Shown here piece after piece: positions 16,038 through 23,404 of a DNA stretch of 64,000 nt. The position numbers and the translations under genes were made by a program. The notes under the pieces are model-generated. The model saw only the letters and a list, made by a program, of their open reading frames with translations, did not search any database and was not told the origin of the DNA. Every line of letters starts with the position of its first letter. Positions within the stretch are counted from its first letter, which is position 1. Where the stretch lies: assembly GCF_027922425.1 (NCBI RefSeq), contig NZ_BSFQ01000040.1, forward strand, positions 1 through 64,000. Reading direction: 5' to 3'. The stretch comes from Pseudonocardia halophobica. GTDB taxonomy: Bacteria > Actinomycetota > Actinomycetes > Mycobacteriales > Pseudonocardiaceae.

Positions 16038-16958
16038 GTGACCAAAGCGGGACGCAGCGTCATCGCCCTCCTTCTCGATCGATCCAGCTCGCTCGGCCCG
16101 CTCCGCGACGACGTGCGTGCCGCGACCGCCGACCTCCTCGCGCACCAGGCCGGGCTGCCCGGTGAGGTCGAGGTCTACCTGACCACCACCGGCCGTCGCG
16201 CCGGCAAGCTCCGCGGGGGCATCCCGGCCACCGACGCGGCCGTGCCGAAGCTCCGCGGCCGCGGCACCGAGGCGGTCCGCGACTCGCTCGGCGCCCTGGT
16301 CAGCGGCCTCGGCCGGTCCCTCGCCGGCATGCCGGAGCAGGAGCGCCCCACCCGGGTGTTCGTCGTGCTCGTCACCGGCGGCACCGACGCGGGCAGCGCC
16401 ACCTGGGGTCCCGACGAGCTGCGCGACCTCATCGCCGTGCAGGAGCGGGACTACGCCTGGGAGGTCGTCACGGTCACCGTCGCCGAGCACGCCGGGCTCG
16501 CGCCGTGGGGCGCCGGGCACCGGTCGCTGGGCGTGGCCCCGCGGGGCGACTGCGTCCGCGCCGCGATCGCCGCCGCGTCGGAGTACATCGGCCGCGCCCG
16601 GGCCGCCGGCCCGTGGGAGCCGGTCGCCGGGATCTCGCAGGAGGAGCGGTGGGCGGCCTACCCGCCGGACTTCCACGCGGTCCCCGAGGCGCCCGCCGAG
16701 GCGCCCGCTGCGGCGCCCGCTGCGGCCGCCACCGAGGCCGTCGCGGAGGCACCGGTCGAGGCCGCCACCGAGATCACCGCTCCGGCCCCGGTCGAGGCCA
16801 CGGCCGGCACCACCCCCGCCGCGCAGGTCGACGACGCCCCCACCGAGGCCATCCCGGTCCTCACCGCGCAGCGCCTGGCCGAGGCCGACCGCGCTGCTGC
16901 CGCGGAGCGTCGCCGCTGGTGGGACCGCTTCCGCAAGCCCGCCACCGTCGGCTCCTGA
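16038..16958 (+). CDS. VWA-like domain protein with Ala/Glu-rich linker
   Basis: 306 residues from GTG 16038 (an in-frame ATG at 16020 is an alternative). Residues 5-205 look like a von Willebrand factor A domain: ALLLDRSSSLGPL carries the DxSxS MIDAS pattern, RGRGTEAV supplies a candidate Thr, and VFVVLVTGGTDAGS resembles the later strand with its acidic residue. After VAGISQEERWAAYPPDF comes an EAPAEAPAAAP-type disordered linker, then a basic C-terminus RRRWWDRFRKP. Such proteins usually bind protein partners with metal ions; no partner can be named. It is divergent from hemB. Confidence 0.65.
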   Translation: MTKAGRSVIALLLDRSSSLGPLRDDVRAATADLLAHQAGLPGEVEVYLTTTGRRAGKLRGGIPATDAAVPKLRGRGTEAVRDSLGALVSGLGRSLAGMPEQERPTRVFVVLVTGGTDAGSATWGPDELRDLIAVQERDYAWEVVTVTVAEHAGLAPWGAGHRSLGVAPRGDCVRAAIAAASEYIGRARAAGPWEPVAGISQEERWAAYPPDFHAVPEAPAEAPAAAPAAAATEAVAEAPVEAATEITAPAPVEATAGTTPAAQVDDAPTEAIPVLTAQRLAEADRAAAAERRRWWDRFRKPATVGS

Positions 16959-16963
16959 CGTCC

Positions 16964-16995
16964 GGCTCGCGGGCGGGACCGCCCGCCCGCGAGCC
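16964..16995 (+). terminator. Terminator of the VWA-like gene
   Basis: Arms GGCTCGCGGGCGGG (16964-16977) and 16982-16995 form a perfect 14-bp stem with a 4-nt loop, 5 nt after the stop codon. Confidence 0.7.
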
Positions 16996-17134
16996 GCGTC
17001 CCGCCCCCGGCGACACCGGCGCCGGCACGATCCGTCCGATCGGCACTCGGTGACACCGGCGCCAGCAAGATCGATCTCGGCGTCACGGGAGGGTTGCCCG
17101 GACGACGCTCCCGTACCTCTCGTCCGCCGTGATT

Positions 17135-17420
17135 GGCGGGTCTGCTGCGGTGATCGATCCGATCGTCACGCGAACGTCGCCGCCGCAGCGCTCGCGTCCC
17201 GGTCGCAACGATCATGTGCTGGGCGGGTCTGCTGCGGTGATCGATCCGATCGTCACGCGAACGTCGCCGCCGCAGCGCTCGCGTCCCGGTCGCAACGATC
17301 ATGTGCTGGGCGGGCCTGCCGCCGTGATCGATCCGGGCGTCACGGCAGCGTTCCCAGTGAAGCGCTCGCGTCCCGGTCGCAACGATCATGCGGTGGTCGG
17401 GGCTGCCGCCGTCGTTGACC
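17135..17420. repeat. 87-bp tandem repeat array (three units plus a partial fourth)
   Basis: Units start at 17135, 17222, 17309 and about 17396. By eye, units 1 and 2 are identical over 87 bp; unit 3 is diverged in its middle but keeps CGCTCGCGTCCCGGTCGCAA and CGATCATG; unit 4 is a short remnant. The flanking region 16959-17577 has no convincing gene. Open frames cross the array on both strands because 87 is divisible by 3, but they have no ribosome site and no recognisable protein. Confidence 0.92.
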
Positions 17421-17462
17421 CCGACAACCGCTCGGCCGCGGTCCCTGCGCCCCGCACACACC

Positions 17463-17508
17463 GTCGGCCCCTCGCACCCATCGCGGAACGTGTGTGCGAG
17501 GGGCCGAC
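17463..17508. repeat. 15-bp hairpin with 16-nt loop
   Basis: Arms GTCGGCCCCTCGCAC (17463-17477) and GTGCGAGGGGCCGAC (17494-17508) are perfectly complementary. It lies between the 87-bp array and the hemD terminator, and could be a second terminator or the end of the repeat element. Confidence 0.6.
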
Positions 17509-17532
17509 CCTGTGCGCGAGACCCGAGAACGC

Positions 17533-17569
17533 AGAGGGGGCCGCACCCGACCCGGGTGCGGCCCCCTCT
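17533..17569 (-). terminator. Terminator of the rex-hemACD operon
   Basis: Arms AGAGGGGGCCGCACCC (17533-17548) and GGGTGCGGCCCCCTCT (17554-17569) form a perfect 16-bp stem with a 5-nt loop, ending 8 nt from the hemD stop on the minus strand. Confidence 0.8.
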
Positions 17570-17577
17570 GTCACCGA

Positions 17578-19119
17578 TCAGCGGCGGCGCGCCTTCACCT
17601 TCTTCGGCGGCGGCAGCGCGCCCTCGGCGCGCAGCTTGGCGGCGTGCGCGGCCAGGGCGTCGACCAGGGTGGGCACCCGGGCCTCCTCCGGCTGGACGTC
17701 GACGCGCAGGCCGAACTCCCGCGCCGTCTCGGCGGTGGCCGGGCCGATGCAGGCCACCAGCGTGCGCGCATGCGGCTTGCCCGCGATGCCCACCAGGTTC
17801 CGGACGGTCGACGACGAGGTGAAGCACACCGCGTCGAACCCGCCGGTCTTGATGGCCTCGCGGATCGGCGCGGGCGGCGGGGCGGCGCGCACGGTCCGGT
17901 AGGCGGTCACGTCGTCGATCTCCCAGCCGCGCTCGGTCAGGCCGGCGGCGAGGGTCTCGGTGGCGATGTCGGCCCGCGGCAGCAGGACGCGGTCGACCGG
18001 GTCGAGGATGTCGTCGTGCGGCGGGAACAGCTCGAGCAGGCCCTCCGAGGTGGAGCTCTGCGCCTCGTTCACGTCCGGCACCAGCTCGGGCACGATGCCG
18101 AACTCGCGCACCTTCTCGGCGGTCGCGGTGCCGACGCAGGCGATCTTCACGCCGGAGAAGGCGCGGGCGTCGAGACCGAACTCGGCGAACTTCTCCCAGA
18201 TCGCGCGCACCGCGTTGGTCGAGGTGAAGACGACCCAGGCGTAGCGGCCGTCGACCAGGCCCTTGACCGCGCGCTCCATCTGCGTGGGCGAGCGCGGCGG
18301 CTCGACGGCGATGGTCGGGACCTCCTCGGGGATGGCCCCGTGCATCCGCAGCCGGTCGCTCATCACGCCCGCCTGGTCCTTGGTGCGCGGCACCAGGACC
18401 CGCCAGCCGTACAGCGCGCGGGACTCCCACCAGGACAGGTCCGCCCGGGAGGCGACCTCGGCGCCCATGGTGAGGACCAGCGAGCCCTCGAGGTCGGCGG
18501 CGTCGGAGGCCATCGACCCGATGGTCGTGGTGACCGTCTTCTGCGTGGACTCCGTGCCGTGCGCGGTGACCGCGACGGGGGTGTCCGCCGGGCGGCCCTG
18601 CGCGGTGAGCGCGGACGCGACCTCGGCGAGGTGCGCGGCGGCCGCCTGCAGCACGAGCGTGCCGGGCGCGCCGGCCAGCGCGGCCCAGTCGACGCCGGCG
18701 CGGACGTCGGCCTCGACGTGCGCGGACCCGAGCGGGACGCCCGCATAGGCGGGGACGGCGGTGCCGGCCGCGACGCCGGGCACGACGTCGAACGCCACGC
18801 CCTCCGCGGCCACGGCGCGCGCCTCGGCCACCACGGCGTCGAGGGTCAGCGGGTCGCCGGCGACGAGGCGCACGACCGGGCGCCCGGCGCGGGCCTCGGC
18901 GAGGAGGTCGCCCGCGACGTCCGCGGGCTGCCCGACGGCCGGCCGGACCTCGGCGCCCTCGGCGACCAGCGCGAGGACGGCCTCGGGCACGTCCGGGTCG
19001 TTGACGACCAGCGGCGCGGAGGCGAGCACCTCCTTGGCGCGCACGGTCAGCAGGCCGGGATCACCCGGGCCGCTGCCCACGAAGGCGATCCGACCGGCGG
19101 TCGGCGGTGTGCGAGTCAT
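17578..19119 (-). CDS. hemD: HemD: uroporphyrinogen-III synthase fused to a C-methyltransferase-like domain
   Basis: 513 residues. Residues 1-240 resemble the SUMT/CobA fold (IAFVGSGPGDPGLLTVRAKEV); residues 250-505 are uroporphyrinogen-III synthase (WRVLVPRTKDQAGVMSDRL, VVFTSTNAVRAIWEKF, ACVGTATAEKVREFG, VCFTSSSTVRNLVG). The synthase half cyclises hydroxymethylbilane with ring-D inversion. The methyltransferase half looks degenerate: where active enzymes have KGGDPxxFGRGxEE it reads RLVAGDPLTLDAVVAEA, and the PLTHR motif is PLGSAH, so SUMT activity is doubtful. Fusion of this type is normal in actinobacteria. It overlaps hemC by 4 nt (ATGA) and is followed by a strong terminator. Confidence 0.9.
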   Translation of the reverse strand: MTRTPPTAGRIAFVGSGPGDPGLLTVRAKEVLASAPLVVNDPDVPEAVLALVAEGAEVRPAVGQPADVAGDLLAEARAGRPVVRLVAGDPLTLDAVVAEARAVAAEGVAFDVVPGVAAGTAVPAYAGVPLGSAHVEADVRAGVDWAALAGAPGTLVLQAAAAHLAEVASALTAQGRPADTPVAVTAHGTESTQKTVTTTIGSMASDAADLEGSLVLTMGAEVASRADLSWWESRALYGWRVLVPRTKDQAGVMSDRLRMHGAIPEEVPTIAVEPPRSPTQMERAVKGLVDGRYAWVVFTSTNAVRAIWEKFAEFGLDARAFSGVKIACVGTATAEKVREFGIVPELVPDVNEAQSSTSEGLLELFPPHDDILDPVDRVLLPRADIATETLAAGLTERGWEIDDVTAYRTVRAAPPPAPIREAIKTGGFDAVCFTSSSTVRNLVGIAGKPHARTLVACIGPATAETAREFGLRVDVQPEEARVPTLVDALAAHAAKLRAEGALPPPKKVKARRR

Positions 19120-20123
19120 TCTCCAGCTCCCGATCCAGCGGTTCCCGAGGCACCGCGCGCTGCCGGCCGCGGCAGGTCGTCGGCGCCCATGTCGAGCAGC
19201 TCGTGCGCGAGGGAGGCCCCGAGCTTCTCGGCGTTGTCCATGTCCCCGGTGGCGGACGCACGCAGCAGCGCGCCCTCGCCCACCTCTCCGATCCCCACGA
19301 CCGCGCGCAGCGACAGCCGCTCCACCACGCGGCCGGCGTCGTCGAGGTCCTCGACGACGTCCGCGTGCGCGGCCACCGGTGCGCTGCAGCCGGCCTCGAG
19401 GGTCGCGAGCACCGCGCGCTCGGCGGTGACCGCCGCGCGCACGCCCGCGTCGTCGAGCGTCGCGGCGAGGAAGCGGGCCAGCTCCTCGTCCTCCGCCCGG
19501 CACTCGATCGCCAGTGCGCCCTGTGCGGGGGCGGGCAGCATCTGCAGGGGGTCGAGCAGCTCGCTAGCCTCCCCCACGCGACCGAGCCTGCGCAACCCCG
19601 CGGCCGCGACGACGACGCCGTCGAGCTCGCCCGAGGTCACCTTGCCGATCCGGGTGTCCACGTTGCCCCGGATCGGGACGACCTCCAGCCCCAGCCCGAG
19701 CGCGTGCAGCTGCACGGCCCGCCGCGGCGAGCCGGTGCCGATCCGCGACCCGGCGGACAGCTCGCCGAGCACCCGGCCGTCCCGGGCCACCAGCGCGTCG
19801 CGCGGGTCCTCGCGCGCCGGCACCGCGGCCAGGGTCAGCCGCGGGTCCGGCGTGGTCGGCAGGTCCTTGTAGGAGTGCACGGCGACGTCGACCTCGCCGG
19901 CCACCAGCGCCTCCCGCAGCTGCGAGACGAACACCCCGACGCCGAGCTGGGCGATCGGCGCCGACGAGCGGTCGCCCGTGGTGTGCACGTCGACGAGCTC
20001 GGCGGGCCGCCCGGCAGCGCGGATCAGGTCCGCGACCTGGCCGGACTGGGCCACGGCGAGCTTGCTCGGCCGGGTGCCGACGCGGAGGGTGCGGGGGGCG
20101 GTGCGGTCGGACACGTCGCTCAC
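19116..20123 (-). CDS. hemC: Hydroxymethylbilane synthase (porphobilinogen deaminase)
   Basis: 335 residues. It polymerises four porphobilinogens on a dipyrromethane cofactor. The cofactor Cys is in LEAGCSAPVAAHA; LRVGTRPSKLAVAQS is the typical N-terminus and VHSYKDLPT the catalytic Asp-region motif, with IGTGSPRRAVQL and RGNVDTRI also present. GTG 20123 overlaps the hemA stop by 4 nt (GTGA). The C-terminus is slightly extended with a Gly/Ala/Arg tail. It is the third gene of the rex-hemA-hemC-hemD operon. Confidence 0.95.
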   Translation of the reverse strand: MSDVSDRTAPRTLRVGTRPSKLAVAQSGQVADLIRAAGRPAELVDVHTTGDRSSAPIAQLGVGVFVSQLREALVAGEVDVAVHSYKDLPTTPDPRLTLAAVPAREDPRDALVARDGRVLGELSAGSRIGTGSPRRAVQLHALGLGLEVVPIRGNVDTRIGKVTSGELDGVVVAAAGLRRLGRVGEASELLDPLQMLPAPAQGALAIECRAEDEELARFLAATLDDAGVRAAVTAERAVLATLEAGCSAPVAAHADVVEDLDDAGRVVERLSLRAVVGIGEVGEGALLRASATGDMDNAEKLGASLAHELLDMGADDLPRPAARGASGTAGSGAGE

Positions 20124-21547
20124 CGGTCGCCCTCGGTGCCCAGGCCGGCGTCGGCGCCCTCGGGGCCCACCCGGCGCAGCGGCGCCTCGAGGGCCGCGGC
20201 GACGTCGTGGCCGCTGAGGGGCTGGTCCACGGTGCCCGCGACGGCGGCGGGCTTCTGCGGGTCGAGCTCGAACAGCGTGCGCAGCGCGGCGGCGTAGCTG
20301 TCCCCGTCCGGGCCCTCGGCCAGCTTCTTGACCTGCACGGTCGGGGTGTGCAGCAGCTTGTCGACGACGCGCCGGACGGTCCGGGTGAACTCGTCCCGGA
20401 CGTCGTCGGACAGCTCGGGCAGCCGCGACGACAGCCGCAACAGCTCGGCGTCGACCACCTCGGAGGCGCGCCGGCGCAGCGCGGTGACGGTCGGCGTGAC
20501 CTCCGCGGACCGCTGCGCGGCCAGGTAGTTCTGGGCCTCCTCGGCCACCAGGTCGCGGGCGGCGGCCACGGCGTCGGCGGCCCCGCCCGGGTCCTCGCGC
20601 ACGAGCCGGCGCTGCAGCGCGATGAGGTCGACGACGGTCACGCCCTCGATCTCGGCGACGGCCGGGTCGACGTCCCTGGGCAGGCCGAGGTCGCACACCA
20701 CGAGCGGGCGGGTGCGGCCGGCCGTGCCGGCCTCGACCGCGGCGCGCTCCACGACGGTGCCGATCGCGCCGGTGCAGGCGACCAGCAGGTCGGCGTCGGC
20801 CACGGCGGCGGGCAGCTCGTCGAGCAGCCCGGCGCGGGCCGGGACGCCCTGCTCGGCGCTCTTCTGCGCGAGCCGCTCGGCCCGCTCGACGGACCGGTTG
20901 AGCACGGTGATCCCGGTGGCGCCGGCGCGGCGGAGATGGGCGGCGGCCAGCGCGCCCATCGCCCCGGCCCCGACGATCACGGCGCGGGCGCCGGTCAGCT
21001 CGCCGTCGGCGTACCCGAGGACGGTCGACGCGTCCCGCAGCGCCTCGGACACCACGGAGGCGCCCGCGGCGTCGATGCCCGTGCTGGCGTGCACCCGCTT
21101 GCCCACGCGCAGCGCCTGCTGGGCGAGCTCGTGCAGGACACGGCCGACGGTCCCGGCCTCGTCCGCCGTCGCGTAGGCCTGACGCAGCTGGCCGAGGATC
21201 TGCGACTCGCCGACGACCATCGAGTCCAGCCCGGCGGCGACCGAGAACAGGTGCTGCACGGCCGAGCCGGCGTAGTGCACGAAGAAGTGCTCGGTGAGGT
21301 CCTGCAGCGGCAGGCCGGAGTGCCGGCCGAGCACCTCGGAGACGTCCGCGAGCCCGCCGTGGAAGGCGTCGACCACCGCGTAGACCTCGACCCGGTTGCA
21401 GGTCGAGAGCAGGGTCACCTCGCTCACGTGCGGGCACCGCACCATCTCGTCGAGGAGCTTGGGCACGTCGTCCGCGGACACCGCGACCTTCTCCAGGACG
21501 TCGACGGGCGCACTCCGGTGCGAGAGGCCCACGACGAGAACACTCAT
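20120..21547 (-). CDS. hemA: Glutamyl-tRNA reductase
   Basis: 475 residues. It is the first committed enzyme of C5 tetrapyrrole synthesis, reducing glutamyl-tRNA to glutamate-1-semialdehyde. GLSHRSAPVDVLEK and TLLSTCNRVEVY (active-site Cys) are the hallmark N-terminal motifs; VGESQILGQLRQAY and VIVGAGAMGALAAAHLRRAG mark the tRNA-specificity region and the NADPH site. ATG 21547 overlaps the rex stop (ATGA), tying its translation to Rex. In Streptomyces the same rex-hemACD operon is repressed by Rex, and a Rex-type operator is present upstream here. Confidence 0.95.
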   Translation of the reverse strand: MSVLVVGLSHRSAPVDVLEKVAVSADDVPKLLDEMVRCPHVSEVTLLSTCNRVEVYAVVDAFHGGLADVSEVLGRHSGLPLQDLTEHFFVHYAGSAVQHLFSVAAGLDSMVVGESQILGQLRQAYATADEAGTVGRVLHELAQQALRVGKRVHASTGIDAAGASVVSEALRDASTVLGYADGELTGARAVIVGAGAMGALAAAHLRRAGATGITVLNRSVERAERLAQKSAEQGVPARAGLLDELPAAVADADLLVACTGAIGTVVERAAVEAGTAGRTRPLVVCDLGLPRDVDPAVAEIEGVTVVDLIALQRRLVREDPGGAADAVAAARDLVAEEAQNYLAAQRSAEVTPTVTALRRRASEVVDAELLRLSSRLPELSDDVRDEFTRTVRRVVDKLLHTPTVQVKKLAEGPDGDSYAAALRTLFELDPQKPAAVAGTVDQPLSGHDVAAALEAPLRRVGPEGADAGLGTEGDR

Positions 21548-22329
21548 GAGAGCGGCACCGCCGATCCGTTGCGACCGTTCACGACCCGGGCGACGGCCGG
21601 GACGTCTGTGCTGATACCCCCGGCGGCGGCGTTCCCACGTCCCGCGACGTGGAAGGCCAGCACCTGCAGCTCGACGGCGAGGTCCACCTTGCGGACCTCG
21701 ACCTCCTCGGGGACCTGCAGGACCGTGGGGGCGAAGTTGAGGATGGAGCGCACGCCCGCCGCGACCAGCTGGTCGCACACGCTCTGCGCGGCCTGCGCCG
21801 GGGTCGCGATCATGCCGATCGTGACGCCCGCGGCGGGGCACTCCGTGGGGATGTCGCGCACGTGCTTCACGACGATCCCGTTGATCTTGATCCCGACGAG
21901 GTCGGGGTCGACGTCGAACAGCGCGGTCACGGGGAAGCCGCGGCCGCCGAAGCCGCCGTACCCCGCCAGCGCGTGGCCGAGGTTGCCGACGCCGACGAGC
22001 GCCACGGCCTGCGGGTGGTCGAGCCCGAGCACCCGCTCGAGCTCGTGCTGCAGCGAGGCCACGTCGTACCCCACGCCGCGGATGCCGTAGCTGCCGATGT
22101 GGCTGAGGTCCTTACGCAGCTTCGCGGAGTTGACGCCGGCGACGGACGCGAGCTCCTCGCTGGAGACGGTCTCGGCGCCGCCCTCGGCGAGCTGGCCGAG
22201 CACCCGCAGGTACACCGCGAGCCGGGTGACCGTCGCCTCCGGGATGGCCTTGAGGGCGCGGCCGGAGGAGTTCTCGGGGGTGTCGGGGGTCTCGGCGGTC
22301 GAGGAGTCGGCCTGCGGCGGCAACGTCAC
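21544..22329 (-). CDS. rex: Redox-sensing transcriptional repressor Rex
   Basis: 261 residues. The N-terminal winged helix is visible (IPEATVTRLAVYLRVL, VSSEELASVAGVNSAKLRKDLSHIG, SYGIRGVGYDV), followed by the NAD(H)-binding Rossmann domain with VALVGVGNLGHALAGYGGF and a C-terminal NFAPTVLQVP domain-swap helix region. Rex represses respiratory genes when NADH/NAD+ is low and is released by NADH. GTG 22329 is chosen because the upstream frame is Arg-rich and not family-like. It heads the operon with hemA, hemC and hemD. A disordered Ser/Thr/Pro leader of about 25 residues precedes the HTH. Confidence 0.95.
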   Translation of the reverse strand: MTLPPQADSSTAETPDTPENSSGRALKAIPEATVTRLAVYLRVLGQLAEGGAETVSSEELASVAGVNSAKLRKDLSHIGSYGIRGVGYDVASLQHELERVLGLDHPQAVALVGVGNLGHALAGYGGFGGRGFPVTALFDVDPDLVGIKINGIVVKHVRDIPTECPAAGVTIGMIATPAQAAQSVCDQLVAAGVRSILNFAPTVLQVPEEVEVRKVDLAVELQVLAFHVAGRGNAAAGGISTDVPAVARVVNGRNGSAVPLS

Positions 22330-22465
22330 GCGGCGGCTCCTCGGGCGTCGTGCTCGTCCTGATGGGGCCGCGGCCGGGACGGCGGCGGCCTGCGCGACCG
22401 GGGCTGCCCGCCCGGACTGGAGCCGGTCGGGTCGTTCGGTGGCGACGCCCGTCCACGGTAGTCGC

Positions 22466-22483
22466 TCGTGAAGGCGTGCACAA
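22466..22483. promoter_or_regulatory. Rex operator (ROP) upstream of rex-hemACD
   Basis: TCGTGAAGGCGTGCACAA matches the Rex consensus TTGTGAA-N4-TTCACAA at 12 of 14 fixed positions. It lies 137 nt upstream of the rex start, implying autoregulation as in Streptomyces. Confidence 0.7.
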
Positions 22484-22571
22484 AGTTGCGATCTTGGTCC
22501 CGGACGTGCTCCGGGCGCGCCCGGCGCGCGCGGACCGGTGGTCGTCCGGTACCGGCCGTTCACCGCGCCGG

Positions 22572-22609
22572 ACCGCCCCGCACGTGTCGTACGACACGCC
22601 CGGGGCGGT
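22572..22609 (-). terminator. Terminator of the fasciclin lipoprotein operon
   Basis: Outer arms ACCGCCCCG (22572-22580) and CGGGGCGGT (22601-22609) enclose the perfect palindrome CGTGTCGTACGACACG (22583-22598). It lies 31 nt beyond the lipoprotein stop and separates it from the rex operon on the same strand. Of the 310 bp between rex and the lipoprotein gene, this hairpin and the Rex site are the only elements I can assign. Confidence 0.7.
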
Positions 22610-22639
22610 GACGGTCCGGGGTGCGCCCCGGGTGCCGGG

Positions 22640-23311
22640 TCAGGCCTGCGGCAGGAGCACCGAGTCGATCATGAAGACCGTCCCGTTCCCGGTCGGGATG
22701 TTCCCGCAGAGGACGTTCGCGGGGGTGCCGGAGCCGCCCGCGACGGTCATCTCCTCGCCCGTACCGCCGATCCGCACCGTGCCGCCCGCGAGCTCGGTCG
22801 AGGTACCGGCGGCCCGCAGCTCCTCGGCGCTCTGCCGGGTGCCGGACACGTGGTACTGCACCAGCCCGGCGAGCCGGGCCGGGTCGGCCTGCAGGGCCGC
22901 GAGCTGCTCCGGGGAGAGCTTGGCGAAGGCCTCGTTCGTCGGGGCGAAGAGCGTGACGCCGGGCGCGGCGTTGAGCGCCTCGGTGAGGTTCGCCCGGCCG
23001 ATCAGCGCGGTCAGCGTGGTGAGCTGCGGGTTCGTCTCGACGGCGGCCGCGACCGGGGCCAGCGACATGCTGGACAGGGAGCCGGGGTCGTCGCCGGTGG
23101 GCAGCGAGGCGCAGCCCGGGCCGAAGACCTCCAGGGCGTTCGTGCTGCCCGGGCCCGGCGTCGGGGTCAGCGGACCCTTCGCGGCGACGGTGGGCACGGG
23201 CGGCACGTCCGTCGCGGTGGACGGTTCCTGGGCGGGCGCGGAACACGCCCCCAGCACGACGACGGCGGCGGCGACCGCTCCGAGGGTGACCAGACGCTGG
23301 ATGCTGCGCAC
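22640..23311 (-). CDS. Fasciclin (FAS1) domain lipoprotein, MPT83/MPB70-like
   Basis: 223 residues. LVTLGAVAAAVVVLGACSAP is a lipoprotein signal (lipobox LGAC). After a short Pro/Thr linker a single FAS1 domain spans about residues 70-220, with VTLFAPTNEAFAKLSPEQLAAL and LVQYHVSGTRQSAEEL as the H1 and H2 regions. NPQLTTLTALIGRANL fits MPB70/MPT83-type surface proteins, thought to act in adhesion. GTG 23311 follows AAGGAGAG by about 6 nt. It lies just downstream of a molybdopterin oxidoreductase gene, an association also seen for mycobacterial mpt83/mpt70. Confidence 0.88.
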   Translation of the reverse strand: MRSIQRLVTLGAVAAAVVVLGACSAPAQEPSTATDVPPVPTVAAKGPLTPTPGPGSTNALEVFGPGCASLPTGDDPGSLSSMSLAPVAAAVETNPQLTTLTALIGRANLTEALNAAPGVTLFAPTNEAFAKLSPEQLAALQADPARLAGLVQYHVSGTRQSAEELRAAGTSTELAGGTVRIGGTGEEMTVAGGSGTPANVLCGNIPTGNGTVFMIDSVLLPQA

Positions 23312-23404
23312 GACATCTCTCCTTCCCGGGGTCTGCCCATGCCTAACGTGTCCGCCGCCGGCACGCCCGCCCGGCGCGATCACGATCAGGTCTCGGCCGC
23401 CCGG

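Noticed and set aside
17050..17418. Frames through the 87-bp array on both strands
   Set aside because: They remain open only because 87 is a multiple of 3; there is no ribosome site, no recognisable protein, and a terminator lies just upstream.
17135..17420. CRISPR-like array
   Set aside because: The units abut directly with no variable spacers, and no cas genes are present.
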